A stretch of 64,000 bases of DNA from Phocoena phocoena (GCF_963924675.1 NC_089222.1:108453316-108517315), one strand, 5' to 3'; positions 22,921 to 35,739 are shown, counted from the first letter of the stretch. The notes: generated by a model from the letters alone, not told the origin. Made by a program: numbers and translations.

Positions 22921-23138
22921 TTTTTTCTTTATTTTTATTTTTTTTTTTGCGGCACGCGGGCCTCTCACTGTTGTGGCCTCTCCCGTCGCGGAGCACAGGC
23001 TCTGGACGCACAGGCTCAGCGGTCATGGCTCACGGGCCCAGCCACTCCGCGGCATGTGGGATCTTCCTGGACCGGGGCACGAACCCATGTCCCCTGCATC
23101 GCAGGCGGACTCTCAACCACTGCGCCACCAGGGAAGCC
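22921..23138 (-). mobile_element. CHR SINE 5
   Basis: Reverse-strand CHR SINE with a T-rich tail at 22919-22948. It is CpG-rich (GCGGCACGCGGGCC, CCCGTCGCGGAGC), so fairly young. The duplication lies in T/C-rich sequence and cannot be delimited exactly. Confidence 0.93.
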
Positions 23139-23210
23139 CTTTCTTTCTTTTTTGTAGTTTGGTAAGTTTGGTAACTCAGTGACTAACATCAAATTTCCTC
23201 AGTTCAAATC

Positions 23211-23480
23211 CTGGCTACTAAAAAGAGGAAGAAGTCTTACACTACCCCCAAGAAGAGTAAAGCATAAAAAAAAAAAAAAAAAAAAACAAAACACGTTAAT
23301 TAACCTGGTTGTCCTGAAATACCACAAAGTGGATGAGAATGGCAAAATCAGTTGGCTTTATCAAGAGTGCCCTTCAGAGGAATGTGGCGCTGGAGTTTTT
23401 ATGTCCAGTCACTTGAACAGACATTATTGTGGCAAACTTCAATGAAACAGAAGACAGTTATGGGAACTAACAACAACAAT
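23211..23480 (+). pseudogene. RPS27A processed pseudogene fragment
   Basis: RPS27A encodes ubiquitin fused to ribosomal protein S27a, a zinc-ribbon protein of the 40S subunit. Here the ubiquitin half is absent. The frame begins at about 23214 with the S27a basic N-terminus ([16 protein letters not shown]) and is broken by a TAA at about 23266 and an A-run of about 22 bases (23266-23287). It continues as [17 protein letters not shown] and [24 protein letters not shown] to about 23437. A deletion of about 17 bases after CGK removes the last part of the zinc ribbon and the C-terminus; the text then resumes as the tail and 3' UTR of the mRNA (AACAGAAGACAGTTATGGG). No introns are present, and the A-rich AACAACAACAATAAAA at the end may be the old poly(A). 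These features indicate a 5'-truncated retrocopy made by L1 machinery. Confidence 0.9.
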
Positions 23481-23489
23481 AAAATCCTG

Positions 23490-23675
23490 TCTTCCTCACT
23501 AATGTGAGCAAGTTATTTAACTTCTTAGTACCTCAACTTTCTCCTAAGCTACTTGAGGGGATAATAATAGAATCTGCCCCATAGGATATAGGTAAGGATT
23601 AAATGAGATAATGCATGGAGAGCATCAAAAATGTACTTGCCACATAGTAACTAATTAAACATTTTTGAACCTTAC
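23490..23675 (+). mobile_element. MIR SINE, sense
   Basis: Ordered MIR motifs: GTGAGCAAGTTATTTAACTTC, CCTCAACTTTCTCC, GGGGATAATAATAGAATCTG, CCCATAGGATATAGGTAAGGA, ATTAAATGAGATAATGCATG, GCCACATAGTAACTAATTAAAC. Confidence 0.85.
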
Positions 23676-23689
23676 AATCTTGACATTTT

Positions 23690-24130
23690 TTCATATATTT
23701 AAATAACTTTTAATATTAGCATAGTTTTAGATTTACAGCAAAGACCCCACAGAGAGTTCCATATGCCCTGTACCCACTTTCCCCAGTTGTTAACATTTCA
23801 CATGACTGTAGTACCTTTGTCACAGCTAACAAATTCATACTGATATATTATTGGCTAAACTCCACATTTTACTCAGATTTCATTAGTTTTTCCCTAATGT
23901 CCTTTTTCTGTCCCAGGATCCCAGCTATGATATCACATTGAATGTAGTCATCATATAACCTTTTAACTAAGACTTCCTTTGTTTTAGAGCAGTTTAAGGT
24001 TTACAACAAAATTGAAAAAAAGGTAGAGATTTCTCATTTACTCCCTGCATCCACACAAGCATAGAATCCCCCATTATCAACATCCCCCTGCACCAGACTG
24101 CTACGTTTGTTATAATTGATGAGAACCTTG
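23690..24130. mobile_element. Old L1M-type 3'-UTR repeat, two overlapping pieces
   Basis: Two pieces carry the same starting phrase, TTTAGATTTACAGCAAAGACC at about 23728 and GTTTAAGGTTTACAACAAAATTG at about 23990. The first continues with GAGTTCCATATGCCCTGTACCC and the well-known CCTAATGTCCTTTTTCTGTCC. The second has CCCCCATTATCAACATCCCCC and TACGTTTGTTATAATTGATGA. These are phrases of ancient L1 3' ends; the exact subfamily is uncertain. Confidence 0.6.
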
Positions 24131-24139
24131 ACTTTTTTT

Positions 24140-24672
24140 CTTAAAAGATATACCTTTTCGTATTTTTAAAATTTTTGGACGTTAATTAAGTAATATATCC
24201 TGACTTCACTGTTAAGCATTGCAATTATTATCATGGTAATTAAAGTCAATTCTAATATGATTTTTTTATGCAACTACATTTGACAATGCCTCTGTGTGGT
24301 TATCTGGTTGAAAATATGGAAAAATACTGCTGGCATGTAACAAGTTCTCAATAGTTTAATAAATTTTAATTCAATAGTTGAGTTAAATTTTGAGATAATT
24401 AGCTTGCTATCCTTTAATATGACATTTTTCCCCAAGAAATAATGACTACTTTTGGTAAATAAGATTGTCTTCCAAATGGCTTTAAATTCCTGACTTTAAG
24501 TATACTTTATGTATGTCAATGAGCCACACTTGGCTAAGTAATGGTAGTTTTACATTAAAAGGAACTCATCTAATTCTTTCTGGAATGAATACTAACATGT
24601 TAAAGATTGTGGTCATTTAAAATATTAAAACCTAAACTATATGGAAAAAGAATCTGAAAAAGAACAGATATA

Positions 24673-24723
<51 letters not shown>

Positions 24724-25142
24724 CTGAATTAATTTGCTGTACACCCAAAACAAAAAGAACAACAGCAAACATAATACATGTAACAACAACAAATATACAA
24801 TTGCCTTGACAATACTACATTATGTAAACGTTTTTTTTTTGCCTCAAGTCTTTAACTTGGTTTACTATAGAGAGAAGATGGATCTGAGAGTCTTAGTATT
24901 TAAGAAATATCAAATTGCCTTATTTCTTGGGTTATGTCTGTTCTAAAGTGAAAACTTACAGCTCTTTTGAACAGACTTAATGCAATGAATATTGCCAGCA
25001 ATATAGGTGATATTAATTATTAAATGGGCACTTAATTTTTTGATTAGTTTTCAGTAGTGCTAATGGAGATATTCTTTTAGTAAGGTCACTGTACATCTGT
25101 AAGAGAATTAAAAATATCAGCTAATGACTTTGGCCTTCTAAT
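24140..25142. other. AT-rich unassigned DNA
   Basis: No gene or transposon recognised apart from the simple repeat at 24667-24722. Confidence 0.5.
24667..24722. repeat. (TG)n/(TA)n microsatellite
   Basis: A short GT run followed by about 42 bases of TA alternation. Likely polymorphic. Confidence 0.95.
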
Positions 25143-25156
25143 AATAAGCACTTTTT

Positions 25157-25364
25157 TTTTTTTTTTTTTTTTGCGGTACGCGGGCCTCTCACTGTTGTGG
25201 CCTCTCCCGTTGCGGAGCACAGGCTCCGGACGCGCAGGCTCAGCAGCCATGGCTCACGGGCCCAGCCGCTACACGGCATGTGGGATCTTCCCGCACAGAG
25301 GCACGAACCCGTGTCCCCTGCATCGGCAGGCGGACTCTCAACCACTGTGCCACCAGGGAAGCCC
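25157..25364 (-). mobile_element. CHR SINE 6
   Basis: Reverse-strand CHR SINE with a 14-bp duplication AATAAGCACTTTTT at 25143-25156 and 25365-25378. T-run tail and well-preserved CpGs (GCGGTACGCGGGCC), so relatively young. Confidence 0.96.
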
Positions 25365-25379
25365 AATAAGCACTTTTTA

Positions 25380-26640
25380 AATCATTAAATTTGATTTAAT
25401 CAATCATCTATTTTCTCCATTGTCTTTTCAAGTACTGAACTTATCACCTTTTGTTTAAGAAAAGAGATGACTTTTCACTACTTTTTCTGTCATAGTTTAT
25501 ATTATGACTGAAAATTATAATTGAATGTATGTAAAACACATTATATATACATACATATATACACATATATATGTATAAAGAAATAAATTATAAAATTGGA
25601 AATTTGTTCTTGTTTCTCACTCCTAAAGTTTTATACATTCTTATATTTACTATCAAATTAAGGAGACAATAAAAGAACTAAGAACAAAACAAAGTGGGAA
25701 TGTGAAGTAAATGTAATAGATACAAGTAAAAATGCTCTGATAATGTCCCTCCAATGAAGTTTATCTTTCCTGTCATGAATAATTTCTCCTAACCTCTGGA
25801 ATCCTATTAAAATTTGTATGTCTTACAAATTTCCACATTCTGCCTTATATTACCATTTCAGACATTCCTTTAACTAAAATCTCCCTAATTGCAGTTGTTT
25901 ATTTTCACATTTTCCATGGCGTACAGAACTCTATTTATAGAAGAAAATCTAAACCTACCAAGTTACATCATTTCCAGGCTTCGCTAAACTTCTATTGGTT
26001 CAAATTATGTTTTATGACCCCTTATGATATTAAAAAAATTTTCTTGGACCTGAGCACTAAATTAAACATATTTTAATGTATTTTACACTTATGTCTCTCA
26101 ATAGGAGTTCTTCACCATCATAAGTTTCCTATTCATTGTCTCCAATATTGGCTATGCCAATTTCCTCTCATTTATTTATTCATTGTTTCCCCATTATGGG
26201 CTCTGCTTTTACTGTGTTCTCTGGAGTGCAGAGCCTTGAAAATATGTACAGCATCAGATTGCTTACTGAGCTATGCTAAATTGCATTTTGCTCCCAGTGG
26301 ATGGATTTATTCAAACTTTCTTGGAAGTGCTGTTTGAGAAGAATAGCTCTGAGTATGATTTTTAGAAATGGAAGGAAATTCAGTGATGCCTGTTCTGTTT
26401 TCCTCATAATACAGAGGAGAAAAATCTCAGTCCTGGAATTGTGACTTGGCTTACCTAAGGATACATAACAACAGAGATGAGAACAGAGATTAGATCTCCT
26501 GGCTCTCTCTCCAGTGCTCTCTGACCCTCTCCTTTTCTCAGGGAACATTTAGTAGAGGAGAAATCTTGCTGACTTAAACAGAATATTATGAAGTAGGGCC
26601 CATTATCTGCCCCTCAGTTTGCAAATCCAAACTGTAGGAA
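25380..26640. other. AT-rich unassigned DNA
   Basis: Contains an imperfect TATA/CATA tract at 25535-25580. No gene or family recognised. Confidence 0.5.
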
Positions 26641-26644
26641 GCCA

Positions 26645-27150
26645 TTTAATTATTAATTCAACAAAATCTTACTGAACATCAATTATATGCCAAATACTGT
26701 TCTACCTGCTTGGTACATGTAATTAAAGAAAAGGAATAAAAATCCCCCATCATCTGGAAGCTTATATCCTATTTATGGGAAAAAAAGAACATAAACAATC
26801 AACATTCTTTTAAAAGAGTAAATCATTTAGGATGTTGGCAAGAGATAAGTTTCAAGGAGAAAAGAATGAAAGCAAGATAAACGTAGAGCTGGGGGAGTGA
26901 TTTTTCCCTAGCAGGATCAGGGTAAACTCCACTAGAAGCCTAGATTTGAGCAAAGGTTGGAAGGATTTGTGGGAGTTAGCCATGTTGATTCTGGAGGAGA
27001 AGCACTCTAGGCACAGGAAACAGAGTGCAAAGGTCCTGGGTAGGGGACAATGTGAGAGTTGCAGGGAGGGAAAGGCAGCTGATGTGGCTGGAGAGAAGTA
27101 GGAAAGAGAGTAGTAGAAAATGAGGTCAGAGTGATAACCAGAGCTTTATC
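26645..27150 (-). mobile_element. L2 LINE, reverse strand, first part
   Basis: Complement of the L2 3' end: TTCAACAAAATCTTACTGAAC, ATATGCCAAATACTGTTCTA, then AAAAATCCCCCATCATCTGG, AGCTTATATCC, AAAGGTTGGAAGGATTTGTG and GCAAAGGTCCTGGG. The L2 is split by the DNA transposon at 27160-27713 and continues to about 27850. Confidence 0.8.
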
Positions 27151-27159
27151 AAATAAAGC

Positions 27160-27713
27160 TATAGTATGCAGTTTGGTAACCACTAGCCACATATAGCCAC
27201 TTGGCACTTGAAATGTGCCTAATGCAGCTTAGAAATTAAAATTTTACATAACTTTAATTAATTTATATCTGATATTAATAATTTATATTTAAAAACTGAA
27301 GCATTTGTCATTGTGGATGTAGATATAACTAGGAATTTATTTTGGTAGTCAATTCAGTTATTGGAAAAAATTTAAGTATATTTAAAACATCGTGAGTGTG
27401 TGAATCTACTTTTTCAGCTGGAAATTTTATGAACTCCAAGTAACGAGTAATCCTGTGTAAAACTTAGCATCCAAATTGGGAAGAGCTGTTAGGTGTAAAA
27501 TAACCACTGGATTTCAAAGATGAGTATAAAAAAAGTAAAATAGGTAATTAACAATTTTCATTATTGATTATTTATTGAACTGGCATTTTAGATATACTGG
27601 TTTAAATAAAATAGAAATTAAATCATAAAATATATAAGCAAAAATTTTATCTGTTTATTAATGCAATTACTAGAAAATGTACAAGCACTTATATTTCTTA
27701 TAGTCTATTGAAC
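27160..27713. mobile_element. DNA transposon relic inserted in L2
   Basis: Same family as at 1800-2079, opposite orientation, and near full length. It starts GGTAACCACTAGCCACATAT, GGCACTTGAAATGTGCCTAA, has GGATTTCAAAGATGAGTATAAA and ATTACTAGAAAATGTACAAG internally, and ends near GTCTATTGAACTG. It sits exactly where the L2 text is broken. Family name not recalled with certainty. Confidence 0.65.
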
Positions 27714-27729
27714 TGTATTTCTTTTATTT

Positions 27730-27850
27730 CTTTTGAAAGCACATTAGGCTATTATAAGGAGGTTGGATTTGCTCTAGGTGAAATAGGGATCCATTAGAGG
27801 ATTCCTAGCAAGAGAGTAATAAGAGCTATATTTTAGTTCTACTTTTTAAT
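27730..27850 (-). mobile_element. L2 LINE, reverse strand, continuation
   Basis: GGTTGGATTTGCTCTAGGTGAA, AGGGATCCATTAGAGGATTCC and AGAGTAATAAGAGC follow in the order of the complement of L2 after the segment at 26645-27150. Confidence 0.65.
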
Positions 27851-28179
27851 TATTTAATTATAACTCATTTATATTCCTCATGTAAATCAATATTTAGATA
27901 GATCCATACCTTATGCATATTGCAACACAAATAAAGCATAATTTGGTTAATTAGACAAGTGATTTATCTTTTTCCAATTATATTATTACTATTAGCTTTC
28001 ATAAATTCATCTAAGCATGAAAGAGGATAGTCCACATAAATGTTGTAAATTATCACATTCTAACTTACTTTAGGTCTGGACAACACTAGCAAGTTGTGTG
28101 CACCATCTCCAGAAACAAAACTCAGAGTACCTTCAAGTCTTTATGCTAATTCCCAACTGATACATCAAGTAGGTCATCA

Positions 28180-28890
28180 AAAATGTCCATACAACTACCA
28201 TATAATCTATTAATTCCACTTATGGGTATTTATTGGAAGAAAACAAAAACTCTAATTTGAAATAATATATGCACCCTTACGTTCATTGCAGCATTATTTA
28301 CAATAGCCAAGATATGGAAACAACCTAACTGTCCCACAACAGAAGAATGGATATAGAAAATATGGTAGATGTACACAACGGAATATTGTTCAGCCATAAA
28401 GTAGAATGAGAGCTTGCCACTTGTGACAACATGGATGGACCTTGAGGGCATGATGCTGAGTGAAATAAGGCAGACAGAGAAAGACAAATATATGATCTCA
28501 CTTATATGTGGAATCTTAAAAAGCAAAAGTCATAGAATAGATACAAAGAGTAGATTGGTGGTTGCCAAAGGCAAGGGGTGTGGAGTGGATGAAATGGGTG
28601 AAGGGAGTCAAAAGGTACAAACTTTCTACTATAAAATAAGTCACCAGAATGTAATGTACAGCATGGCATTAGTTAATAATACTGTATTGCATATTTGAAA
28701 GTTTCCAAGGAAAAAGATCTTAAAAGTTCTCATCACAGTAAGAAAAGAATTCTGTAACTATATATTGTGATAGATGTTAACTAGAATTATGTGGTGATCT
28801 TTCCACAACATATACAAATACCAAATCATTATGTTGTACACATGAAACTAATATAATGTTGTATGTCAACTATACCTCAATTTAAAAAAT
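28180..28890 (+). mobile_element. Old L1 (L1M type) 3' end, 5'-truncated
   Basis: Carries the end of ORF2 in broken form (GCAGCATTATTTACAATAGCC, CATGGATGGACCTTGAGGGC, GAGTGAAATAAGGCAGACAG, ATGATCTCACTTATATGTGG). The L1M-type 3' UTR follows (GATTGGTGGTTGCCAAAGGC, TAATACTGTATTGCATATTTG, ATTATGTTGTACACATGAAAC, TATGTCAACTATACCTCAAT) and an A-rich end. Different 3' UTR from L1-A and L1-B, so it is from an older lineage. Confidence 0.9.
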
Positions 28891-28899
28891 ACGTAATTG

Positions 28900-30960
28900 G
28901 AAAATGTCTATACATTTTACTTATTTCTGACTCAATGAGTGAGAGAAATTATTTTGGACACACTGCCACCAGTGCCTTAAATATTCTCTACACTAAAGCC
29001 ATATTGGAATTAAGTTAGAGTCAAATATAGCCTAAAACTGAAAAAGAAAAAAATTATTTTAAATGTTTAATCAATGGAAAGCTGCAGTTTTTAAGCTTTC
29101 AATGATCTATAATATGATAATACTTACCAATGTCATACCCTGCAATGATTCAATAAGCAACATGCAAAATTAATCCCAAATAATTATATTCAGAAAAAAA
29201 GAAAAAAAAAACTGTAATTTTTAGACAAGCATTCTCAGAAGATTTGAAACTATAAAGAGATCCCTCTAAAGTAAATCTGTCAATAATTTAAATGTCCTTA
29301 TCATAGAATTTCTAAATTTTTGCCTAAATTCAAATTTTTACACAGGTCTAGAAAGGAAAGGGGTATGTAGTTAACAGTTAGGAAAAGAGGCTATTTCTTT
29401 TAAATATATTTCTGTTTTACAAAAATACACTTAGTGTATTTTTAACAAAACTACCATTAGTGTTAATGGGAGTTAAACACATAAATCCATTGTGCATCAA
29501 CAGAAGAGCGGAAACTGTAATCTATAAAATGAATGAATTAAATCATTATGAGCAATTTTTTAACACATGACCTCCTCTAAGTTCTATGAAGTATACAGTC
29601 TGACTTTTTGAAATGGCACTTAAAAAGGTTTTACACTCTAATTGAACAGCCATTCACTAGGCTTATTTGTCACTTAGATTTCTCCTAATACCTGTGAAGT
29701 AGGGTTTTTAAAATAGGAGACTGGATGGTAAAAGCAGTAATTTCTCATCAGGGAATATTTAATAAGTGGAAGCTATTAGCCAACTAAAGGACACAAAATA
29801 GTTTAATCTTTCAAAGATATGTCCTTTGGGGATTATATAAATTGTTCAGTTTCCAGGGGGAAGAATCTTCTGGACAGTTATATAAAGATAGATTTACATT
29901 TAACATTTCTTCATAATACATGAGAAAAGACTATTTTAATTTTTTCATAATAATCCTTAATTAAGATTATTTGAAAATAACCAGAGGTAAAAGTAAATTA
30001 AAAACTATCCAATTTGGGTAAAATTTACTTCTTATAGATCATGATATATTTTTGTTTGAGGATGATGTTATGAAAGCTAACTTTTTAGTATAGTATATTA
30101 TTTTATTTTATAATATTTATATAATACTGTTATGATATAGAAGAAAATCTAATCCTATGCCCCCTGACTGTGGTTATAAAATATACAACCAGAAAATAAA
30201 CTTATTAACAGAGTTATGGTTTCTAATTAAATATATCTCTTTGCTCCAAAAGATGGTCATATATCAACAACTTTTACAAAGAGTCATGCACAATATGTAA
30301 CCAAGGAAAGTTGGATTCTTCTATTTATTTTGAGCTAAACTTAGAATCTAGGCTCAAATCACAGGTAATTTAAAAAGTTTTATCAATTATTTTGACTTAA
30401 CTATTCATCCCCTTTTAAAAATTACATACTCTCATCATTCAAAGATCTTAAAAACAAGTGTACATGTGATTTTATATTTACCACAATGAAATAAACTCAA
30501 GACCACCTGTTAGGTAATCTATTGAAAATATTTTAATGGATCCTTGAGGTTATATATTTTTAAAAGAATATAGAACTGAGTACAGGAATCCTGACATTGA
30601 TAAAATTTGGGAGCACTACTGAAAAGTTGCTAGATTTTTCCATTCCTTTATCATGGGTAAAATTGACTTTATAAGAAAACTTAGTAGCACAAAAAATAAC
30701 ATGCTCTTCAATTCATTTATAAGAACTCATCCTGACATCTTGTCTGGTACCTCAGGAAAATATTTTTCATTGACTTTCCCTCCTTCCCATCCTTTTCTCC
30801 TTTCTTTTCTCCCTCCCTCCCCTTTCATCAATACATCCATTTTCCTTCCTTCCTTCTTCTCTTACCCTGCCACATATACCTTATTTTTAGGGTTTTATGT
30901 CAATACATACGTTTTCTATTTTGTAAGCAAAAAACATTTAAAAGTATTTTAATATTTATT
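28900..30960. other. AT-rich unassigned DNA
   Basis: No gene or repeat recognised. A C/T-rich stretch lies at 30776-30862 inside a 99-codon open frame that has no domain. Confidence 0.5.
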
Positions 30961-30964
30961 AATT

Positions 30965-31200
30965 ATTTAACATTGCTTATAGAGAGCTTGCTCTATGCTA
31001 GTCACTGTACAAGATACTGGAAATATTTAAAAAATACTAACAAATAGAAAACTTATGAAGTTGAACTAAAAGTATCACATTTTATTTATCCATGGAGAAA
31101 CTGAGGCACAGAGCTCTTAAATAGCTTGCTGAACATGACTATTAAGTGGAAGGGTCAGGATTAGAATCAAGGTCCTATGACTCAATCTATGTTGTTATTA
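30965..31200 (-). mobile_element. MIR SINE, reverse strand
   Basis: Complement of MIR: GCTCTATGCTAGTCACTGTAC, GGAGAAACTGAGGCACAGAG, TAGCTTGCTGAACATGACTAT, AAGTGGAAGGGTCAGGATTAG, AATCAAGGTCCTATGACTC. Confidence 0.85.
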
Positions 31201-31209
31201 ACTATTATG

Positions 31210-34200
31210 CAATGGTGCTATCACAAGAAAACTTATAATAAGGAAATTGTCAAAATAAGCCAACTGCAGGTTTATTTAGTCCAAGAATTGCTGGCGAACT
31301 TCCAGATGTTAGCTTTAAAGGACAGTTCTACTTCCACTTCTTTTGAAAACAAACCATTTATGATGCTGTGGTTCATATATCTATTCAAGACATTCTGAAT
31401 TAAATTACATTTCCTTTCTAAACCACATCTTTTGAGTATTAGTCTTTGGCATTTACTATCAGTTGCAAGAAGTAATACACTTCATTTCTTTCTTTTACTT
31501 AACCGTGCTTCATTTTACAGTTAAAGTTATAGTGAAAAAGACTGTTTCCTACTTGTACAGAAATAAAATTTAATTTGAAAACTGAAAACTTTAAAAAAGG
31601 TAATCTAGAATTTATTTTTCCTTGAGTTGAAGTGTTTAAAAGTTAATAGATGAAACTAATTTTCCCATTTTCTCTGGATAACCTAGAGAAATAGAATCTG
31701 GTCTTTCCATAAAAATAAATTTTTATGAAGTACAGTGATGCTGCATATTTTGGAAATTTGTGTTAAATGAATAAAAGAAATTCACATGAATTGTTCTTTA
31801 GTTTGTTCACATTTCACATTCAAACATTTGGACATATGTTGAAAAATCAATAATTTTAGTCCACACTATCTCCATATTTTGAGATAAAGGGCACTGCTTA
31901 GCTGGGGAAAGAAAAGAAGAGTGCCAGTAGATAAAATCAGATAGGGTGCATAATGAAAAATATAGTAAAATGTCAGTATTTAACATGCTCTTATCATTTA
32001 TGTACAATAAAATACTTAAAAAAATTCTGCTTATCCAAAATGCAAAGTCAATAATTTTGAAATTAAACAGAAAACAATGGCTAACATATGATTGCATTAG
32101 AATACTAATATCAGAGGAGAATGAAATTACTAAACTTGCCCCCCAAAAAAGGTGATGGTAAAAACCCAAGTCCTAGCAAAAGCAATACAGCCAGGTTATA
32201 GCAACCATAATCAAGTTTAGGATAATCACATAAGTTTATTCAGATATACTCATACTCAAAAAAATTAAAATGGTACTAATGGTTATGTCATCTCTGGTCA
32301 TTAAGAAAAACGATATGTAGCTCACACATTAGTATCCTTTTTACTCCTACACTTCACAGAGCCGTAATTCATCCTAGGTATGATTGATAGCCATTTCCTT
32401 GGAATAATTGATATCTATAGGTAGTAAATACAGAGCTAATTACAAATAGTGAAGATAAAAAATAAAAGCAAATATTCTAATTCAGGACTGATTTTCCAAT
32501 TCTTGCCAAAAAATTATCATCAAAGGAAATTTTGGGTCTTGCTAGGAAAGCTTAAAACAAGTTAAAAAAAAAAATCCATGGTTAACTTGTACTTAAAAGA
32601 GGGTCCTGACTTCATTACACAAGATTTGAGTGAATTCACCATATCACATATTTATAATTATACATATACATTATGCAAAAGTATCTATGTATTTCTTTGG
32701 CAAAAATGTGAATTTTTGGCAGACAGGAATTTTTAAAAAAATGAACAAATAAAACAAATGCAATGTCCTGTCCTAAAATTGTAGGCAAATCACAAATGAA
32801 TATAACTCCATAACAGTCAAGGGAACAAAGATTCAAGCTAAAACACTGAATTCTAAATCTATTGTCTTTTTTTTTTTTTTTTCTCTCCTCCATTATTCTT
32901 CCCCATGAAGATCATCCAAGTTTTGCCCACAGTAATTCAGAAGCACTGGTCCTGAAATTGAGGGGAAAGGCATCAATGGGCATAATTGAGCCATTCACTC
33001 AGCTTTCCTTTGAGAGCATATTTGATTGGCATAATATAAAGATAGAATATACATTTAGAAATAGACTTAAAACTGTTTTAGAAATGGGGACTAAATGGTT
33101 CGTGAGATTGATGAGACAAAGATTCTATTACTCCAAATCACTGGTTTGAGTCTAGCTCACATGAAAGTGACTAATTCATTACCTTAGGACAATCCTCAGA
33201 AAATAATGTGGTTAAGTTAAAGTCTCCATATGATGAGAACTTTCAACAAATGCTACTTAACAAAACAAAACTTAATTGAAGCATGTATCCTGAATCTTGT
33301 AGATGTTCTATTTTGAATATTCATGATTAGGAAATCACTTTACTCTGAATTCTTGTACAAATGGTTCCTGAGCCTCCATTACATCAGAGATTGTGTAGAA
33401 GATTATATAGACAGTTATATAAGTTAGATCACATAATGCCAGAGGAACTATTGGTGAGCAATATTCTCAATGCGTTTTCTGACTAAATAGGCAATTGGGA
33501 TTATTTATTATTTCCTCAGTGTTCTAAGCCTAACTTTGTGTTTCAGTTTAAATTTCAATCTTGTAAACTAACTTAATGAATGGGGATCTCCAAGCAATAT
33601 GGACTGATCCTGTCCCTTACAAAGTTCCAGCTTTGTGTGTCTGGAGTACAGTCCTGCTACTGCTGTCCTCTCCCAGTTCTTTCAGCTCATAAGTGAGCAT
33701 TTCCTGACCCTTGGTTGGAGAGATGATAGATGGATGTATGGTGGGATAGATTGACTGATGGATAGAAAAGGTGATGAAGATTAGCTTTGTTTTCTTTAGA
33801 GAGGGAATCAATGTATAAACAGATGTTCCCAAAACAATTTTTCCATCGTTAAAGTTGCCAGGAAAACTTTACAATTGAAGCCTAGCTCAATATCTAACCA
33901 TGACAATGATTCTCTAAAGTATATTCTAAAAACAGTATGTAGGAAAAAAATATTTTACTTCTTTGAGCTTTTACAATGTTTTCCTTTGGGAGTTTGCTGA
34001 CCTGAACCAACTCTCCTCCCTCCACTCCACTCCCCAAACAAAAGAAAAATAAACACATTCACACACACATACACACACATCTGAGTGGGACACTTGGTAA
34101 TAGTCCCTAAGCATGTCACAACACCTTGTGTAGAAAGATAGCCCACATAAATTTTATTTACTTCTCACTTTATTGAAAATTACAGTAACTGAATTTCTTA

Positions 34201-35735
34201 AGGAAAAAAACAATGAGTATTTCAAAAATAAAGGGCAGCTTAGATGAATTCTGTCCCCAGTGCAGAAACTGGTTTCCCTAGATGGAAAATAATTATTTGA
34301 CACAAAAGAGATGGCAAATTAAAATGGAACTCCATTGACAAGCTTGCAGAGGCAAAACAAAAGAAAGAAGACTCTCTTGTGATTGGGCATTAATGATGCT
34401 TCCATAGAGGTAACAATAGTAACCTAAAATAAAATATAATGGCTCACAGTGCTGCCAGATATCACACTGTTCCTACTTCTTTAGGTAAAACCACTAAGAG
34501 ACTCCCTCTCTTTACATGTTTTTCTCAAAAACAGAGAATCATGAATATATGCTATAAACTTCCAAGCATAAATGAAGTAATAGTTCCTGTTAAAACTCCA
34601 ACAAAAAATAGATTAGGAAGGCAATGTTTCACATTATAATCAAAAGCCAACAGTTTTTTGTTCCTCCCTGCAAAGTATCTTTGGACCCAGAATATTTAAT
34701 ACACATACAAACACACACATACACACATGCATGCACACACACATTAATTAGTGCACGTTGCTTTGAAACTGCTGTAGGCAATACTATAATATTAGTTGCA
34801 CTTTCCTAAAAAGTGACACTTTTATAAAATATTTAATATCATAAGAACTCAGCAAGCACTGTTAGGAAAATTCAGCCAAATAAATGCAATCAATGAATAA
34901 AATTTTAAAATATGTAAAAACCAGTATGTTAATTAAAAGGGGAATAGAGGGTTTGTAACCAAGAATTTCCCTAAGCTTACTTATATACTAACCTAAATTA
35001 AATGATTAATACCTTATGTTAAAAATACAAATAACACTAATACAGCACCATGAAATAAAAACATATCTTCCCACAGCACTTTAAGATCTGAAGGAAATGA
35101 GGGAAATAAGAGAAAACATGATATACAAAAAAGAACAAGTGTGAAATGATGTAAGAATAAGTGGCTTAGTCTGTAAAATAAGCCTCAAGTTGAATACAGG
35201 TTAGGAAGTTTACAGAGTATTTGCAAAGGGGATTTACCTTGAAAGCAGTACTAAGTATCAATGAAAAAGAAAATCAATAAACAAATTTATCCAACATAGC
35301 TTAACTGGACTGGGGTGAAAACCCTAGGCTGTAACTTTGAACCTTATATAAGGTTGATTTTCAGAAGGCACTGGAAGAGCCTGTACACAACAGTGCTGTA
35401 AAAATAATCTAGTGCAAAGTGAATTATAGGCTTGTTATCTTGAAGATGAGTTAATACAAAGATAGTTACTACTACATTAAAATATTCAACGAGTCAACAT
35501 ATGGTAGGAAATCCCATAGATCATCTTAACTGTAAATAAAATATCAAGGAAACATTCCATCTAATGGAAAAAACAGATGATGTAAATAATGGTGAATTAA
35601 AAAATTTTAAGTTTTCATATTATTCTTTAAAAAAAAATTTGTAATAGTGTATTGGCTGATCACCAAACCCCATTGATGAAATGGAAGGGAGGAAACTACT
35701 AAGAAGAAATTGGATATGCCACCTTATTAGACATC
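31210..35735. other. AT-rich DNA without recognised genes
   Basis: A long stretch with only short open frames (up to 120 codons on the minus strand at 31807-32169, no domain). It holds a T-run at about 32867-32883, short CA-rich tracts at 34055-34080 and 34700-34743, and a GATA/GATG-like stretch near 33724-33765. Confidence 0.5.
34697..34744. repeat. Imperfect (CA)n tract
   Basis: ACACAC/ATACAC repeats interrupted by GCATGCA. Confidence 0.85.
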
Positions 35736-35739
35736 ACAA

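Noticed and set aside
23179..23445. 88-codon open frame as a ribosomal protein gene
   Set aside because: It is a frameshifted, truncated RPS27A retrocopy; the ubiquitin half and the end of the zinc ribbon are missing.
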